A stretch of 45,124 nucleotides of DNA from Frankiaceae bacterium (GCA_025929365.1 JAICMG010000006.1:1-45124), one strand, 5' to 3'; shown: positions 28,752 through 38,521, counted from the stretch's first letter. Numbers and translations: made by a program. The notes: a model not told the origin generated them from the letters alone.

Positions 28752-30410
28752 TTACGTCGGCGTATCGAGATTGAAGCCGTATCCCTTCACCATGAAGCAT
28801 GTCGAGGACGGCGATGCGCGCGTCACCCAGCGGTTGGCCTGGAGTGACCACTGTGCCGCCGACACGCAGTGCCGCGTCGCCTTGTTGTAGAAGCTCGGCG
28901 GGAGTGGCCGGAAGCTCACGTACGGCACCGTGACGCCGTCGCCACCGAAGTCGGGCTTGTTGTTCATGTAGTTGATGACGCACTGGTGGGTGAGCGCAGC
29001 ACCGCAGGATTTGGCGGCTTCGGTGAACCAGGACGCAGCGATCCAGCCCTCGAGTGACCACTCGTGGACGTGGCTCCAGCTCGGGAAGTACTGGTGCATC
29101 GCCGTCTGGAACTTGGCGATCTCCGGGTTGGAGGTGTCCTGGAAGTTCAGGTTGTAGCCGTCGCTCCAGCTCTTCCCTAGGCACTTCGGGGTCTGGGAGA
29201 GCTCCTGGCCGAGGGTCGCGTCCCAGTCGGCGACGGTCGACAGGTGCACCTTCATCTGGTTTTCGAACGCGCTGTTCTGCTCGATTGCCTGGCACAGTTT
29301 CTGGGTCCCGTTCAGGTCGACGGCATCGGCGACCAGATCGACGCCGTCGGCCTTCATCTGGGCTACGGCTGAGGCGAAGTTGGGCAGGCCGAGATTGACC
29401 TGATACGTGCTGACCTTCACACCCGCGTGCTGGTAGTCCGCGATGATCTCGTTCGCGCCGTACTGCGACGATGACTGGTCGTAGTAGACGACTCCGACGT
29501 GCGTCACGTGTTCGCGCTGCTTGAAGAACGTCGCCTGCTCGTTCCAGCGGTACGCCTTGCTCTGCTTCCCGACCGGCTTGCCCTGATGAAGCTGGTTGAG
29601 GCCGTCGATCGAGAACATGTTCGGGTACTGGTAGTAGATCGTCGAGATCGGCTGACCGCCGATGTCGGGGATGTGCTTCTGTGCGAGGTACGACGCTCCG
29701 GCGTACGCGTAGATGTTGTTGGCGACGAACGCGAACGCCTTGTTCTGGTCGACACAGGTGTGGATCTGGGTCTGGTTGTCCGAGTCCGACCCGTCATCGG
29801 GATGGGTGATGAAGTCGACCTTGCGGCCGTTGATGCCGCCGTTCCGGTTGAGCTCCGCGAAGTAGGCCGCGGCGCCGTAGTAGCTCGGCGTGAACTGGTA
29901 GGGACCGAACGGTCCGCCCTGCGTCACCACGTTGCAGACCGTGATCGTCGTCGCGGTCACTCCGACATCGGAGGCGTAGTTGGCCTTGCCGCCATTCGAG
30001 TTCGACGAGCTGCTCGTGACCGGGTTGGGCCCGCCACCGTTGCCGCCGCTCACCGCGCCAGGTCCGCCACCCGTATTGCTGCTCGGCCCGGCTGCGGTCG
30101 GAAGGATGCCGCCCGGCGCGGACTGCTGGGGGTTGGGGCCGATCGCCTGCTGTCCTCCGCTGCCGGCTGATGCCGACGGGTTGACCTGGAACGGCTGGAA
30201 CGCGGAGTTCGATAGCCGGGTCCCGCAGCCGGCGAGCATCGCGACGCAGGAGAGCGCCAGCAAAGCCCGAAATCGTTGTCGTGACGCCTGGCGAATTTGC
30301 TTACGTGAAACAGTCGCGTCAGTACGCCACGTTTTGTTCGTCTTGCGGCTTGAGCCGGACGGGGAGCCCGTCTGGTGTGTCGGGCTAGACAGCAGTGTCA
30401 GACGCGCCAT
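28752..30410 (-). CDS. ABC transporter substrate-binding lipoprotein (periplasmic-binding-protein type, Leu/Ile/Val-like)
   Basis: LLALSCVAMLAGCG lipobox; SDVGVTATTITVCNVVTQGGPFGPYQFTPSYYGAAAYFAELNRNGGINGRKVDFITHPDDG. Confidence 0.88.
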   Translation of the reverse strand: MARLTLLSSPTHQTGSPSGSSRKTNKTWRTDATVSRKQIRQASRQRFRALLALSCVAMLAGCGTRLSNSAFQPFQVNPSASAGSGGQQAIGPNPQQSAPGGILPTAAGPSSNTGGGPGAVSGGNGGGPNPVTSSSSNSNGGKANYASDVGVTATTITVCNVVTQGGPFGPYQFTPSYYGAAAYFAELNRNGGINGRKVDFITHPDDGSDSDNQTQIHTCVDQNKAFAFVANNIYAYAGASYLAQKHIPDIGGQPISTIYYQYPNMFSIDGLNQLHQGKPVGKQSKAYRWNEQATFFKQREHVTHVGVVYYDQSSSQYGANEIIADYQHAGVKVSTYQVNLGLPNFASAVAQMKADGVDLVADAVDLNGTQKLCQAIEQNSAFENQMKVHLSTVADWDATLGQELSQTPKCLGKSWSDGYNLNFQDTSNPEIAKFQTAMHQYFPSWSHVHEWSLEGWIAASWFTEAAKSCGAALTHQCVINYMNNKPDFGGDGVTVPYVSFRPLPPSFYNKATRHCVSAAQWSLQANRWVTRASPSSTCFMVKGYGFNLDTPT

Positions 30411-30420
30411 GATCCGTTAT

Positions 30421-30436
30421 TGTGAGCCTGGCCACA
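30421..30436. promoter_or_regulatory. CRP/FNR-like site TGTGA-GCCTGG-CCACA
   Basis: One mismatch to TGTGA-N6-TCACA; in the divergent region between the SBP and surface-protein genes. Confidence 0.4.
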
Positions 30437-30488
30437 CCGCAAGTCCAGCCACCCTGAGGTCTGCCCTCCTCAGTTTCAAGGGAGCAAG

Positions 30489-31985
30489 GTGACGTCGACA
30501 CCCGTCCAGCTGCTGCGGCGGGGACGGTTGTGGGCCTTACTGGCGGCTACCGGGTTGGCGATCGCGGGCATCGCGGGCGCTGGATCGGCTAGCGCGGGAA
30601 ATGCGCCGCAGCCGCCGACTTACTCCTTCTCCAGCGCGGTGTCGGCCGTCGGCGTTCAGGTCGCGCTGCAGCGCAACCCGGACTTCTCCTCCTTGCCGGA
30701 TCCTTTTGACGAGGAGACGCCTGACTCCGAAGCGCAGCTCAACAGCTTCGGCACGTCGGTCGCCGATGGCCACATCGTCAATCTCAACGGGTTCGGCAGC
30801 ATCCCCGGGCTGATCTGCCTTGCCTCGGGGCAGTGCGCAAGCATCCCGATCGGGCAGCTGACGGCGGGTCTTATCCCGGCATTCCCGCCGCCCGATCCGA
30901 TCGATGCGCACGCGACCTACCCCCACGTCCCCACGGCAGGCGCCCCCGTCATCGGAAGCAAGACCGCAGAGCTCGCGGTCGACGCGGGTGGCTTCGCCCT
31001 CGACGCCGGGGCGGCCAATGCGACGGCCGACCAGTACGCGAACACCACATCGGTTCGGGCGCAGAACCTGTCCATCCCTGGTGGGCTGACGATCGGCTCG
31101 TCGACGACGAGGACGATGCAGTCGGCGACCGCTGACGCCCTGACCACGACGGCCGAGACTCACCTGTCCAACGTCGCAATCGGCGGAACCGCGCTGACCA
31201 TCGGCAGCATCACCACGACCACTACGGTCGTGTCCAAGCCCGGCAAGCCGGCGACAGACACCACATCGACGCAGCTGTCGGGCGTGAAGTCTGCCGGCCT
31301 CAACGCGACGATCGACGGCTCCGGCATTCACATCAACGGCAACGCCTTGCCGGGTAACGTCGTCGCGCAGGTACAGGACGCAGTCAACAAGACGTTCGCG
31401 GCAGCCGGCATCAAGGTGGCGCTTCAGAAAGTGACCCGCGCCGACGATCCGACCGGCCACCGCGTCGCCGCCTACGGGCTGCTGATCACCTACGACCACA
31501 CGCTCAACAACCCGCCGCCGCTCGACAGCGTGACGGTTTCTCCGAAGTCCCTGAACCTGCCGTGCCCGATTCATCTGCCCGTCGGCGTCCCCGATCCATG
31601 TTCCGGGGTCAGCTTCACGTTCAACGGCGTCTACCACGGGCAGGTCGCGCTCGGGCAGGTCGGCGTCGTCAGCCTCGCGCAGCCCGGCTTCAACGGCGGC
31701 GCGATCACGCCCCCTGGCAGCACGACACCGCCTGCGGTCACGACGCCTCCTGGCGGTACCGGGACAGGTCCGAGCGCCGCGCCGCTGCCCCCGACCACAC
31801 AGGGCCAGCAGGGCAGCGGCGCGGGTGCCCCCCCGCCGGAGGTCGCGACCGGCCAGCGCGCGGTCGCCGACCAGCTGGGTGGCGTGAGCCGTCGGTTGGA
31901 GTGGTTCTTCCCACTGTTCGCGCTCGGAGTGTTCGCATTGATCGGCAGGTTGCGGGTCCCAGCCCGGTTGCCTGGGCCTAAGTAG
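30489..31985 (+). CDS. Secreted, C-terminally membrane-anchored surface protein (choice-of-anchor-P-like), unknown function
   Basis: N-terminal signal peptide; Thr/Ala-rich beta-type repeats; Pro/Thr/Gly linker; C-terminal TM WFFPLFALGVFALIG followed by basic residues; AGGGAGCAAG upstream of GTG. Confidence 0.72.
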   Translation: MTSTPVQLLRRGRLWALLAATGLAIAGIAGAGSASAGNAPQPPTYSFSSAVSAVGVQVALQRNPDFSSLPDPFDEETPDSEAQLNSFGTSVADGHIVNLNGFGSIPGLICLASGQCASIPIGQLTAGLIPAFPPPDPIDAHATYPHVPTAGAPVIGSKTAELAVDAGGFALDAGAANATADQYANTTSVRAQNLSIPGGLTIGSSTTRTMQSATADALTTTAETHLSNVAIGGTALTIGSITTTTTVVSKPGKPATDTTSTQLSGVKSAGLNATIDGSGIHINGNALPGNVVAQVQDAVNKTFAAAGIKVALQKVTRADDPTGHRVAAYGLLITYDHTLNNPPPLDSVTVSPKSLNLPCPIHLPVGVPDPCSGVSFTFNGVYHGQVALGQVGVVSLAQPGFNGGAITPPGSTTPPAVTTPPGGTGTGPSAAPLPPTTQGQQGSGAGAPPPEVATGQRAVADQLGGVSRRLEWFFPLFALGVFALIGRLRVPARLPGPK

Positions 31986-32008
31986 ATCGAGAAGGGGACT
32001 GAAGACTC

Positions 32009-32551
32009 ATGGCTTCGGCACGCGCATTTCCGGCGAGCGCATCTGACACCGACCGGGTTGAGGTCACTCCGTCGGTCGGCTTCGCCTGGCTGATCGAGGG
32101 GGTCCGCCCGTACCTCGGTTACATCTTCGTCGCCGCCGGCGTGATTGCGCTGTTCATCGGGTGGTGGGGGGTTTCGGGAACGGCGCTCGTTGCCAAGCAG
32201 CTGCCCTACATCGCGAGCGCCGGCCTGGCCGGCGTCGTGCTGGTGGCGATCGGCAACCGGATCTTCATGACCAACGACTTGCGCCGCGACTCCGGCCGAC
32301 TCGACCGGCTCGAGCAGATGGTTGCCGAGCTGCACGCGGTACTGCTCGCCCGCACCGATGCCGTCGCGGATGCCCCGGCGGCGCGGGCGGCGAGCGGCGC
32401 CAAGCCGTTCCGGGCAGTGCCGCGCGGCACGAGCTACCACCTGCCCGAGTGTTCGATGGTCCAGGGCAAGGAGACGGTCGGCATCAGCCGCGGCGAGATC
32501 AGCAGCCGCAACCTGCGGCCGTGCCGGATGTGCCACCCCGACGCCGCCTAG
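32009..32551 (+). CDS. Small membrane protein with C-terminal Cys/His (Ada-like zinc-binding) motif
   Basis: Two hydrophobic helices; coiled segment; YHLPECSMVQGKETVGISRGEISSRNLRPCRMCHP. Confidence 0.7.
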   Translation: MASARAFPASASDTDRVEVTPSVGFAWLIEGVRPYLGYIFVAAGVIALFIGWWGVSGTALVAKQLPYIASAGLAGVVLVAIGNRIFMTNDLRRDSGRLDRLEQMVAELHAVLLARTDAVADAPAARAASGAKPFRAVPRGTSYHLPECSMVQGKETVGISRGEISSRNLRPCRMCHPDAA

Positions 32552-32558
32552 CTCGTCG

Positions 32559-34769
32559 ATGACCTTGGACCCGAGGCTCGCCACGACACGAGCCGTCGAC
32601 AGCGGTTGGCAGCGCGCCCTGGACCGGATCCCGCCGCGGCTGCGCCACCCGGGCTTGCTGGCGGGAGTCCTGTTCGTGCTGTGGGTGTACCTCGCTGCAC
32701 CGAACCAGTGGACCTATCTCGGCCAGCAGTTCGTTGCGGGCATCTCGATCGGCGCGATTGCCGCGCTGGGTGGCACCGGCCTCGTGGTCGCTTACCGAGC
32801 CACCGGCGTCTTCAACTTCGCGTTCGCAGGAATCGCGACGATCTGCGCCTTCATCATGTATGAGTTCACGGCTCACCAGGGTCTGCCGGTCTGGCTGTCA
32901 TTGCTCATCGTCGTCCTGCTCATCGGACCGGCCATCGGCGCGTTGATGGACCTGATCGTCTTTCGCTCGCTGGAGCGCAGATCGGCGGGCACGGCTGAGA
33001 AGCTGGTGGCGAACCTCGGCGTCCTGATCTTGCTGCTGGGCATCGGCGCCGTCATCTACGGCGAGAGCACGTACGTGCCGAAGAACGTCTTCTCCGCCGG
33101 CCAGGCGTTTCAGATCGGCAGCGGCAACAACGCCGTGAACGTGTCCTGGTCCGTCGTCGGCAACGTCGGGCTAGTGGTTGCTGCCGCGGGCGGCTTGCTT
33201 CTGGTCTTCCGGTACACGCCGCTCGGCCGGCAGGTTCGAGCGGTCGTGGATCGTCGCGGTCTCGCCGAGATGTTCGTCGTCAACGCGAATCGGATCTCGA
33301 TGCTGTCGTGGGCGATCGGCGCGGCATTCGCCGCGCTCGCCGGCGTCCTCGACGCGCCCGTCGTCGGGCTGCAGAACGGCGGCTTGGCACTTCAAGTGCT
33401 GCAGATCATCGGTGTGGCCGTCGTCGCCCGGTTGCGCAACATCGGGGTGGCCGTCTTCGCGGGACTGGGTGTCGGAGTCGTGAGCGCCCTCGGCAACGCG
33501 CTCGTGACTCCGCACTACTGGTCCTGGCTGTCGTGGATTCCGAGTGTCAACACCGACTTCGACGTGCAGGTGCCGGTGTTGACCACCGTCGTGTTCCTGC
33601 TCGTCTACCGCAACCTCGACGAGTCGGGCAGCGGCGGCATCGGTGGCGTGGTCACCGCAACGTTCGGCCGGATCGGTCAGCGCAGCACCGCAGCAAAGCT
33701 CCAGTCCGTTCTCGTGGTCGGTCTGGTCGCCGTCATTGCCCCGGCCTTGCTCAACGGGGGCAATCTGGTCACCGCGCAGAAGGTCGTCGCATACTCCGTG
33801 GCGTTTCTGGCGATCGTCGCGATCACCGGCTACAGCGGGCATCTCTCACTTGCTACTGCTTCGTTCGCCGGCCTCGGCGCCTACACCACGGTGCGACTAC
33901 GCAACGGCCTGCTGCCACTGCCGTTCTCGACATCGATCCCGCACGTACCGGTCCTGTTGGCGATGCTGATCGGGGGGCTCGTGGTGATTCCCATCGGGGT
34001 CCTGGTGGGCTATCCGGCGCTTCGGCGGCGCGGCCTGATCCTCGGACTCATCACGCTCGCGTTTGCCCAGATCGTCGACGCGTTCGTCTTCCAGAGCCCG
34101 ACCTGGAACAGCGGCCGCACCACCGACCGTCCCAATCTGTTCGGCTGGTCATTCGCCGGCGATCGCACCTTCTTGTACTTCGAACTCGTCGTTCTTGGCC
34201 TGATCCTGCTGCTGGTCCGCAACCTCAGCAGTGGAGCGCTCGGCCGCGTGCTCGGCGCGATGCGCGACAGTGAGCGAGGGGCGGTCAGCGTCGGGATCTC
34301 GTTGCGCCGCTACAAGCTGCTGATCTTCGGTGCCAGCGCGTTCATCGCGGCGATCGGTGGCAGCCTCATCGTGCAGCAAGCTGGCAGCCTCAACATCAAC
34401 CCGGACGGGCCGTTCGCGCCGTTGTTCGGCCTGTACTGGTTCGGCGCGGTCGTTGTCTTCGGTCTGTCGTACCGGTCGAGCGCCGTTCTCGCGGCGATTC
34501 TCTACATCGTCGTCGACACTGCGACCGGCCACGCCGGCTCGAGCCTGATCGTGATCGGTGCCATTGCACTCTTCGTCGGGTACATGCCGGGTGGCGTCAT
34601 CGGGACCGTCCTTCGATTCGTGGGGGGCGACGGAGTCGGACCATCGCCGGCGCAGAAGAGCCTTGCCAACTATGCGCTTGCCAGGGCGCGCGCGGAGCAA
34701 GCGCCGCCACCAGGCGCCGACCTGCAGCCGTCGCGGTTCGCCGAAGGTCTGCTGGCAGGCAAGCCGTGA
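32559..34769 (+). CDS. Fused branched-chain amino acid-type ABC permease (LivH-LivM)
   Basis: LivH-like half (GISIGAIAALGGTGLVVAYRATGVFNFAFAG) joined to LivM-like half (AYSVAFLAIVAITGYSGHLSLATASFAGLGAY). Confidence 0.9.
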   Translation: MTLDPRLATTRAVDSGWQRALDRIPPRLRHPGLLAGVLFVLWVYLAAPNQWTYLGQQFVAGISIGAIAALGGTGLVVAYRATGVFNFAFAGIATICAFIMYEFTAHQGLPVWLSLLIVVLLIGPAIGALMDLIVFRSLERRSAGTAEKLVANLGVLILLLGIGAVIYGESTYVPKNVFSAGQAFQIGSGNNAVNVSWSVVGNVGLVVAAAGGLLLVFRYTPLGRQVRAVVDRRGLAEMFVVNANRISMLSWAIGAAFAALAGVLDAPVVGLQNGGLALQVLQIIGVAVVARLRNIGVAVFAGLGVGVVSALGNALVTPHYWSWLSWIPSVNTDFDVQVPVLTTVVFLLVYRNLDESGSGGIGGVVTATFGRIGQRSTAAKLQSVLVVGLVAVIAPALLNGGNLVTAQKVVAYSVAFLAIVAITGYSGHLSLATASFAGLGAYTTVRLRNGLLPLPFSTSIPHVPVLLAMLIGGLVVIPIGVLVGYPALRRRGLILGLITLAFAQIVDAFVFQSPTWNSGRTTDRPNLFGWSFAGDRTFLYFELVVLGLILLLVRNLSSGALGRVLGAMRDSERGAVSVGISLRRYKLLIFGASAFIAAIGGSLIVQQAGSLNINPDGPFAPLFGLYWFGAVVVFGLSYRSSAVLAAILYIVVDTATGHAGSSLIVIGAIALFVGYMPGGVIGTVLRFVGGDGVGPSPAQKSLANYALARARAEQAPPPGADLQPSRFAEGLLAGKP

Positions 34770-35566
34770 GCGCCGACCGGTTGCGCGGCGCGGTCCTCGA
34801 GGCCCGCGACATCACCGTCACCTTCGGCGGTTTCACCGCACTGCGGGACGCGAGCCTGGTCGCGCAGCCCGGCCAGGTGACGTCGCTGATCGGGCCGAAC
34901 GGAGCCGGGAAGACCACGCTGTTCCACGCGATCAGCGGCATTCTCCTCCCGGACCACGGCGAGACGAGGCTCGACGGCCGCAGCCTGCGCGGAATGTCGC
35001 CCGACAAGCGAGCGCGCGCCGGGATGGCACGGACGTTCCAGATCCTCGAGCTGTTCACCGGGCTCTCGGTCGCGGAGAACCTGCAGGTCGCGGTCGAGGG
35101 GAGATCGTCGAACCGAATCTGGCGCGACCTGTTCTCGCTGCGGCATCCGGACGATCCGGACGTGCTCCGCAAGGTTCACGAGGCCATGGACCTGGTCGGG
35201 ATCTCTGACCTGGCGAACCGCTCCGCCGGATCGTTGCCGACCGGGCTGTCCCGTCTCGTCGAGCTCGCTCGAGCGGTGTGTACCGATCCGCAGGTGCTGC
35301 TGCTCGACGAACCGGCAAGCGGGCTGTCCGGCCCCGAGACCGACCGCCTCCACGCGGTGCTCACTTCGCTCGCCGATCTCGGGCTGACGATCCTGCTCGT
35401 CGAGCACGACATCGAGCTGGTGATGTCGGTGTCCAAGCACATCTACGTGCTCGACTTCGGAGCGATGATCGCGGAAGGTACGCCGGCTCAGGTGCGCGCG
35501 AACCCCATCGTTCGCGCGGCCTACCTGGGCGCCGAGCCCGACGAGCTCCAAGCGGTGGAGTCATGA
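34766..35566 (+). CDS. livG: ABC transporter ATP-binding protein, LivG type
   Basis: LIGPNGAGKTTLFHAISGI; GMARTFQILELFTGLSVAENL; LLLDEPASGL; ATGA-type overlap. Confidence 0.92.
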   Translation: MSADRLRGAVLEARDITVTFGGFTALRDASLVAQPGQVTSLIGPNGAGKTTLFHAISGILLPDHGETRLDGRSLRGMSPDKRARAGMARTFQILELFTGLSVAENLQVAVEGRSSNRIWRDLFSLRHPDDPDVLRKVHEAMDLVGISDLANRSAGSLPTGLSRLVELARAVCTDPQVLLLDEPASGLSGPETDRLHAVLTSLADLGLTILLVEHDIELVMSVSKHIYVLDFGAMIAEGTPAQVRANPIVRAAYLGAEPDELQAVES

Positions 35567-36270
35567 GCGGCGCCGCTCTCGAGGTCGAGGGGCTCAACGC
35601 CGGCTACGGCAAGGTGACAGTCGTTCACGACCTGTCCCTGACGGTGCCGGAGGGCGCGGTCGTTGCCCTGCTCGGGCCGAACGGGGCCGGCAAGACGAGC
35701 ACGCTCGGCGCGATCACCGGAACCGTTCGTGCGTCGAGCGGTGCGATCCGGCTCTTCGGTGAGCGCATCGACGGGCTGTCGTCGTACTACCGCGCACGCC
35801 GCGGCCTGACCCTCGTGCCTGAAGGGCGCGGGATCTTCCCGGGCTTGTCGGTCGGGGAGAACCTGGAGCTCGCGGTCGAGTCGGCGCGCGGCGTCGACCC
35901 GGCGTGGCGCCGCACGCAAATGGCCCGAGTGCAGGACATGTTTCCGGCGCTCGGCGGCCGGCTGAAGCAGCGGGCCGGCACGTTGTCGGGCGGCGAGCAG
36001 CAAATGCTCGCGATGAGCCATGCGTTCCTCGCGAACCCGCGGGTGCTGATGATGGACGAGATCTCCGCCGGGCTCGCGCCGCTGATCGTCCAGAAGCTGT
36101 ATGACGCGGTCGCCGAGCTGAAGTCCGACGGTACGACGATCGTCCTGGTCGAGCAGTACCTCAGCTACGCCCTGCGGCTTGCGGACATCTGTTACGTGAT
36201 GGCGCGCGGGTCGGTCGGCTTCGTGGGCGAGCCGGCCGAGCTGCAAGGCGCCGGCGTCAGCTACCTCTGA
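35563..36270 (+). CDS. livF: ABC transporter ATP-binding protein, LivF type
   Basis: LLGPNGAGKTSTLGAITG; GLTLVPEGRGIFPGLSVGENLEL; LSGGEQQMLAMSHAFLANPRVLMMDE; ATG overlaps livG stop. Confidence 0.92.
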   Translation: MSGAALEVEGLNAGYGKVTVVHDLSLTVPEGAVVALLGPNGAGKTSTLGAITGTVRASSGAIRLFGERIDGLSSYYRARRGLTLVPEGRGIFPGLSVGENLELAVESARGVDPAWRRTQMARVQDMFPALGGRLKQRAGTLSGGEQQMLAMSHAFLANPRVLMMDEISAGLAPLIVQKLYDAVAELKSDGTTIVLVEQYLSYALRLADICYVMARGSVGFVGEPAELQGAGVSYL

Positions 36271-37211
36271 CGTTTGACGAACGCCGAGTCCATCCCCCCA
36301 CCCCGGCGCTTTCGGATTCCCTCGATCAGGGCCCACCGCAGTCCTTGTACCGGGGCCGCGACCGGCGGGATGTGCTCGGGCCAGCGCTCGTCCGGCAGGC
36401 CGAGGTAGTCGACCTTGTCCCCGGCAGCCGCCACGAACGTCACGTGGTCGCGGAACGCGGCGAGCGCAGGGATGACCGGGTTCGCGCAGTCCAGAACCGA
36501 GGTGTAGCCGGCGTCGGCCAGCAGGTTCAGCAAGCTCGGCCGGGTCAGCCAGAAGGCGTTGGCCACGTCGACTGCCGCACCCGGGCGCGTCGTCACCTCA
36601 GGGCTCGGCCGGCCCCAATAGGTCTGTCCATCATGGCTGAAGCTCGCCCGATCGCTCAGGCTGATCTGTGTCTCGACGACCGCGAACAGCTTCGTCAGAC
36701 GGCGCAGGTCGTGCATGAGTGCGCAGGCGCCCTGGCCATCCAGGTGGTAGAGCAGCCCGAGGCACAGGACGATGTCGAACTCCGATGAGACCAGGCTCGT
36801 CACGTCACGCACGTTGCCCTGCACGATCGACAGCCGGTCGAGTCCCAGTGCTTCCTTGACGAACTCCGCCTTTGCTACGTGACCATCACGCGCTTCGATC
36901 GCGACGACCTCCGCGCCGCGACGCGCGAGCTCGATCGCGAAACCGGCCTCGTGCGCCCCGAGGTCCAGGATTCGCAGCTGCGAGAGCGGCCGGTTCGACA
37001 GGTCGACGACAAGCTGGACGATCCGCTTGACGCGGGCCTCGGCCATCCCGACCAGCCCCTGCGCCATCGTCGACAGACCGGGGGCCAGGTCGATGTTGTA
37101 GCCGATCCAAGGACCGTGAGCGGCGACGATCTCGTCGCGCTTCGCGCGCAGTTCGACCAGGCGCTTCGCGCGCAGATCCTCCTCGGCCCTCACCCGCTGC
37201 ACAGTAGTCAC
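36261..37211 (-). CDS. Class I SAM-dependent methyltransferase
   Basis: LRILDLGAHEAGFAIELARRGAEVVAIEARDGHVAKAEF SAM-binding motif; FDIVLCLGLLYHL; GTG start overlaps upstream stop. Confidence 0.88.
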   Translation of the reverse strand: MTTVQRVRAEEDLRAKRLVELRAKRDEIVAAHGPWIGYNIDLAPGLSTMAQGLVGMAEARVKRIVQLVVDLSNRPLSQLRILDLGAHEAGFAIELARRGAEVVAIEARDGHVAKAEFVKEALGLDRLSIVQGNVRDVTSLVSSEFDIVLCLGLLYHLDGQGACALMHDLRRLTKLFAVVETQISLSDRASFSHDGQTYWGRPSPEVTTRPGAAVDVANAFWLTRPSLLNLLADAGYTSVLDCANPVIPALAAFRDHVTFVAAAGDKVDYLGLPDERWPEHIPPVAAPVQGLRWALIEGIRKRRGGGMDSAFVKRQR

Positions 37212-38521
37212 CGGCCCCGGATCCAGGTACGGCGCACGACCTCCGCGCGTGGGTCGTCGAGCGCCTCCGCGAGCGGGAGGTGGAGCAGGACCAGATCGGG
37301 AAGCTCGCCGGCCCGGACCCGCCGGTGCGGGGCGTGCAGAGCCTCCGGCCGGCGCAGGTATCCGGTGAGCACGACCGACGCGCTCACCCACTCCTTGCCG
37401 TTGACCGGGGCTCGCGACGCGCTGCGCCGATCGCGCGCCGCTCGCATCACCGTCCAGGGGTCCAGCGGTCCGTAGGGAGCGTCACTGCTCGGAGCGACGG
37501 CAACCCCGGCCGTGAGGAACGACTCGTAGCGGTACAGATCAGCGAGCTCGTCGGCCGGAACGTCGCGGAGGTAGCGGTCGCCGCGGTCGAGGATGAACCC
37601 CGGCTGGGTGACGACCGCGACCCCGAGGTGTGCCATGCGTGCCACCGTCTCGTCGTCGGCGACGGCCGCGTGCTCGATCCGGTCGCCGGCCACCGCCCCC
37701 ACCTCGTCCAGCACGGCGAGGATGAGGAGGAGTGCCTCCCGCGACACGCAGTGGACGGCGACCGCGCGGCCGAGCACCCGTGCGTCGGCCACCTGTTCCC
37801 GCAATGTCTCGTAGCTCGGCAGGTCGTGGTCCTCGATCACGATCTTTCGGGGCCCGATGCTGCCGCCCGGCGGTGGCTGCTCGGCGAGGAAGTGAATCCG
37901 CTGCGGGAGATCAGCCGCAGCGAACAGCGCCGCGGCGCCGGGCCCGAGAACGGGCGAGGCGTCCGTCACGCCCGTGATGCCCAGCCCGGAGAGCATCCGG
38001 CCGAGTGCCCGCAGATCTGGTGGGTCGTCCGCCACTCGCGCACCGAGCCAGTCGTCGAGTCGGAAGAGCCGCCCGGTGGGGTGGCCGTCGACGCCTCGCT
38101 CGATGCCGGGCTCGTCGGAATCGGCTGCCCCGACCGCAGCCAGCCCCGCGGAGTTGAGCACCCACATCGCCCCGCTGCGGTGCTGCACTCGCACCGGACG
38201 GTTCGCGACCACGCGGTCGATTGCCGCGGCGTCGAGATCGTCACCGCCGCCGACCGCCCGGATCCAGCCGGAGTTGCTAGGGGCGGTTGCGAGGGAGTCG
38301 AGGCCGTTCGCGACGTCGATCGACCGTCGCGCCGCTGCTGTCGCGAGGAGATGGATGTGGTGGTCGTGCAACCCGGGGAGGAGCGCTGCGCCGCCGGCAT
38401 CGATGACCTCCTCGTTGCGGATCGGTGCCATCGCGTGCGGCGAGACCTGTTGCACCATGTGGCCGTCGAACCGGACGTCGACGATCCGGCGATCCACTTG
38501 AGCGCCGCGGATCAGCGTCAC
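37208..38521 (-). CDS. Amidohydrolase family protein (YtcJ-like metal-dependent hydrolase)
   Basis: LLPGLHDHHIHLLATA HxH motif; AVHCVSREALLLIL; RIEHAAV; APSSDAPYGPLDPW. Confidence 0.88.
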   Translation of the reverse strand: MTLIRGAQVDRRIVDVRFDGHMVQQVSPHAMAPIRNEEVIDAGGAALLPGLHDHHIHLLATAAARRSIDVANGLDSLATAPSNSGWIRAVGGGDDLDAAAIDRVVANRPVRVQHRSGAMWVLNSAGLAAVGAADSDEPGIERGVDGHPTGRLFRLDDWLGARVADDPPDLRALGRMLSGLGITGVTDASPVLGPGAAALFAAADLPQRIHFLAEQPPPGGSIGPRKIVIEDHDLPSYETLREQVADARVLGRAVAVHCVSREALLLILAVLDEVGAVAGDRIEHAAVADDETVARMAHLGVAVVTQPGFILDRGDRYLRDVPADELADLYRYESFLTAGVAVAPSSDAPYGPLDPWTVMRAARDRRSASRAPVNGKEWVSASVVLTGYLRRPEALHAPHRRVRAGELPDLVLLHLPLAEALDDPRAEVVRRTWIRGR

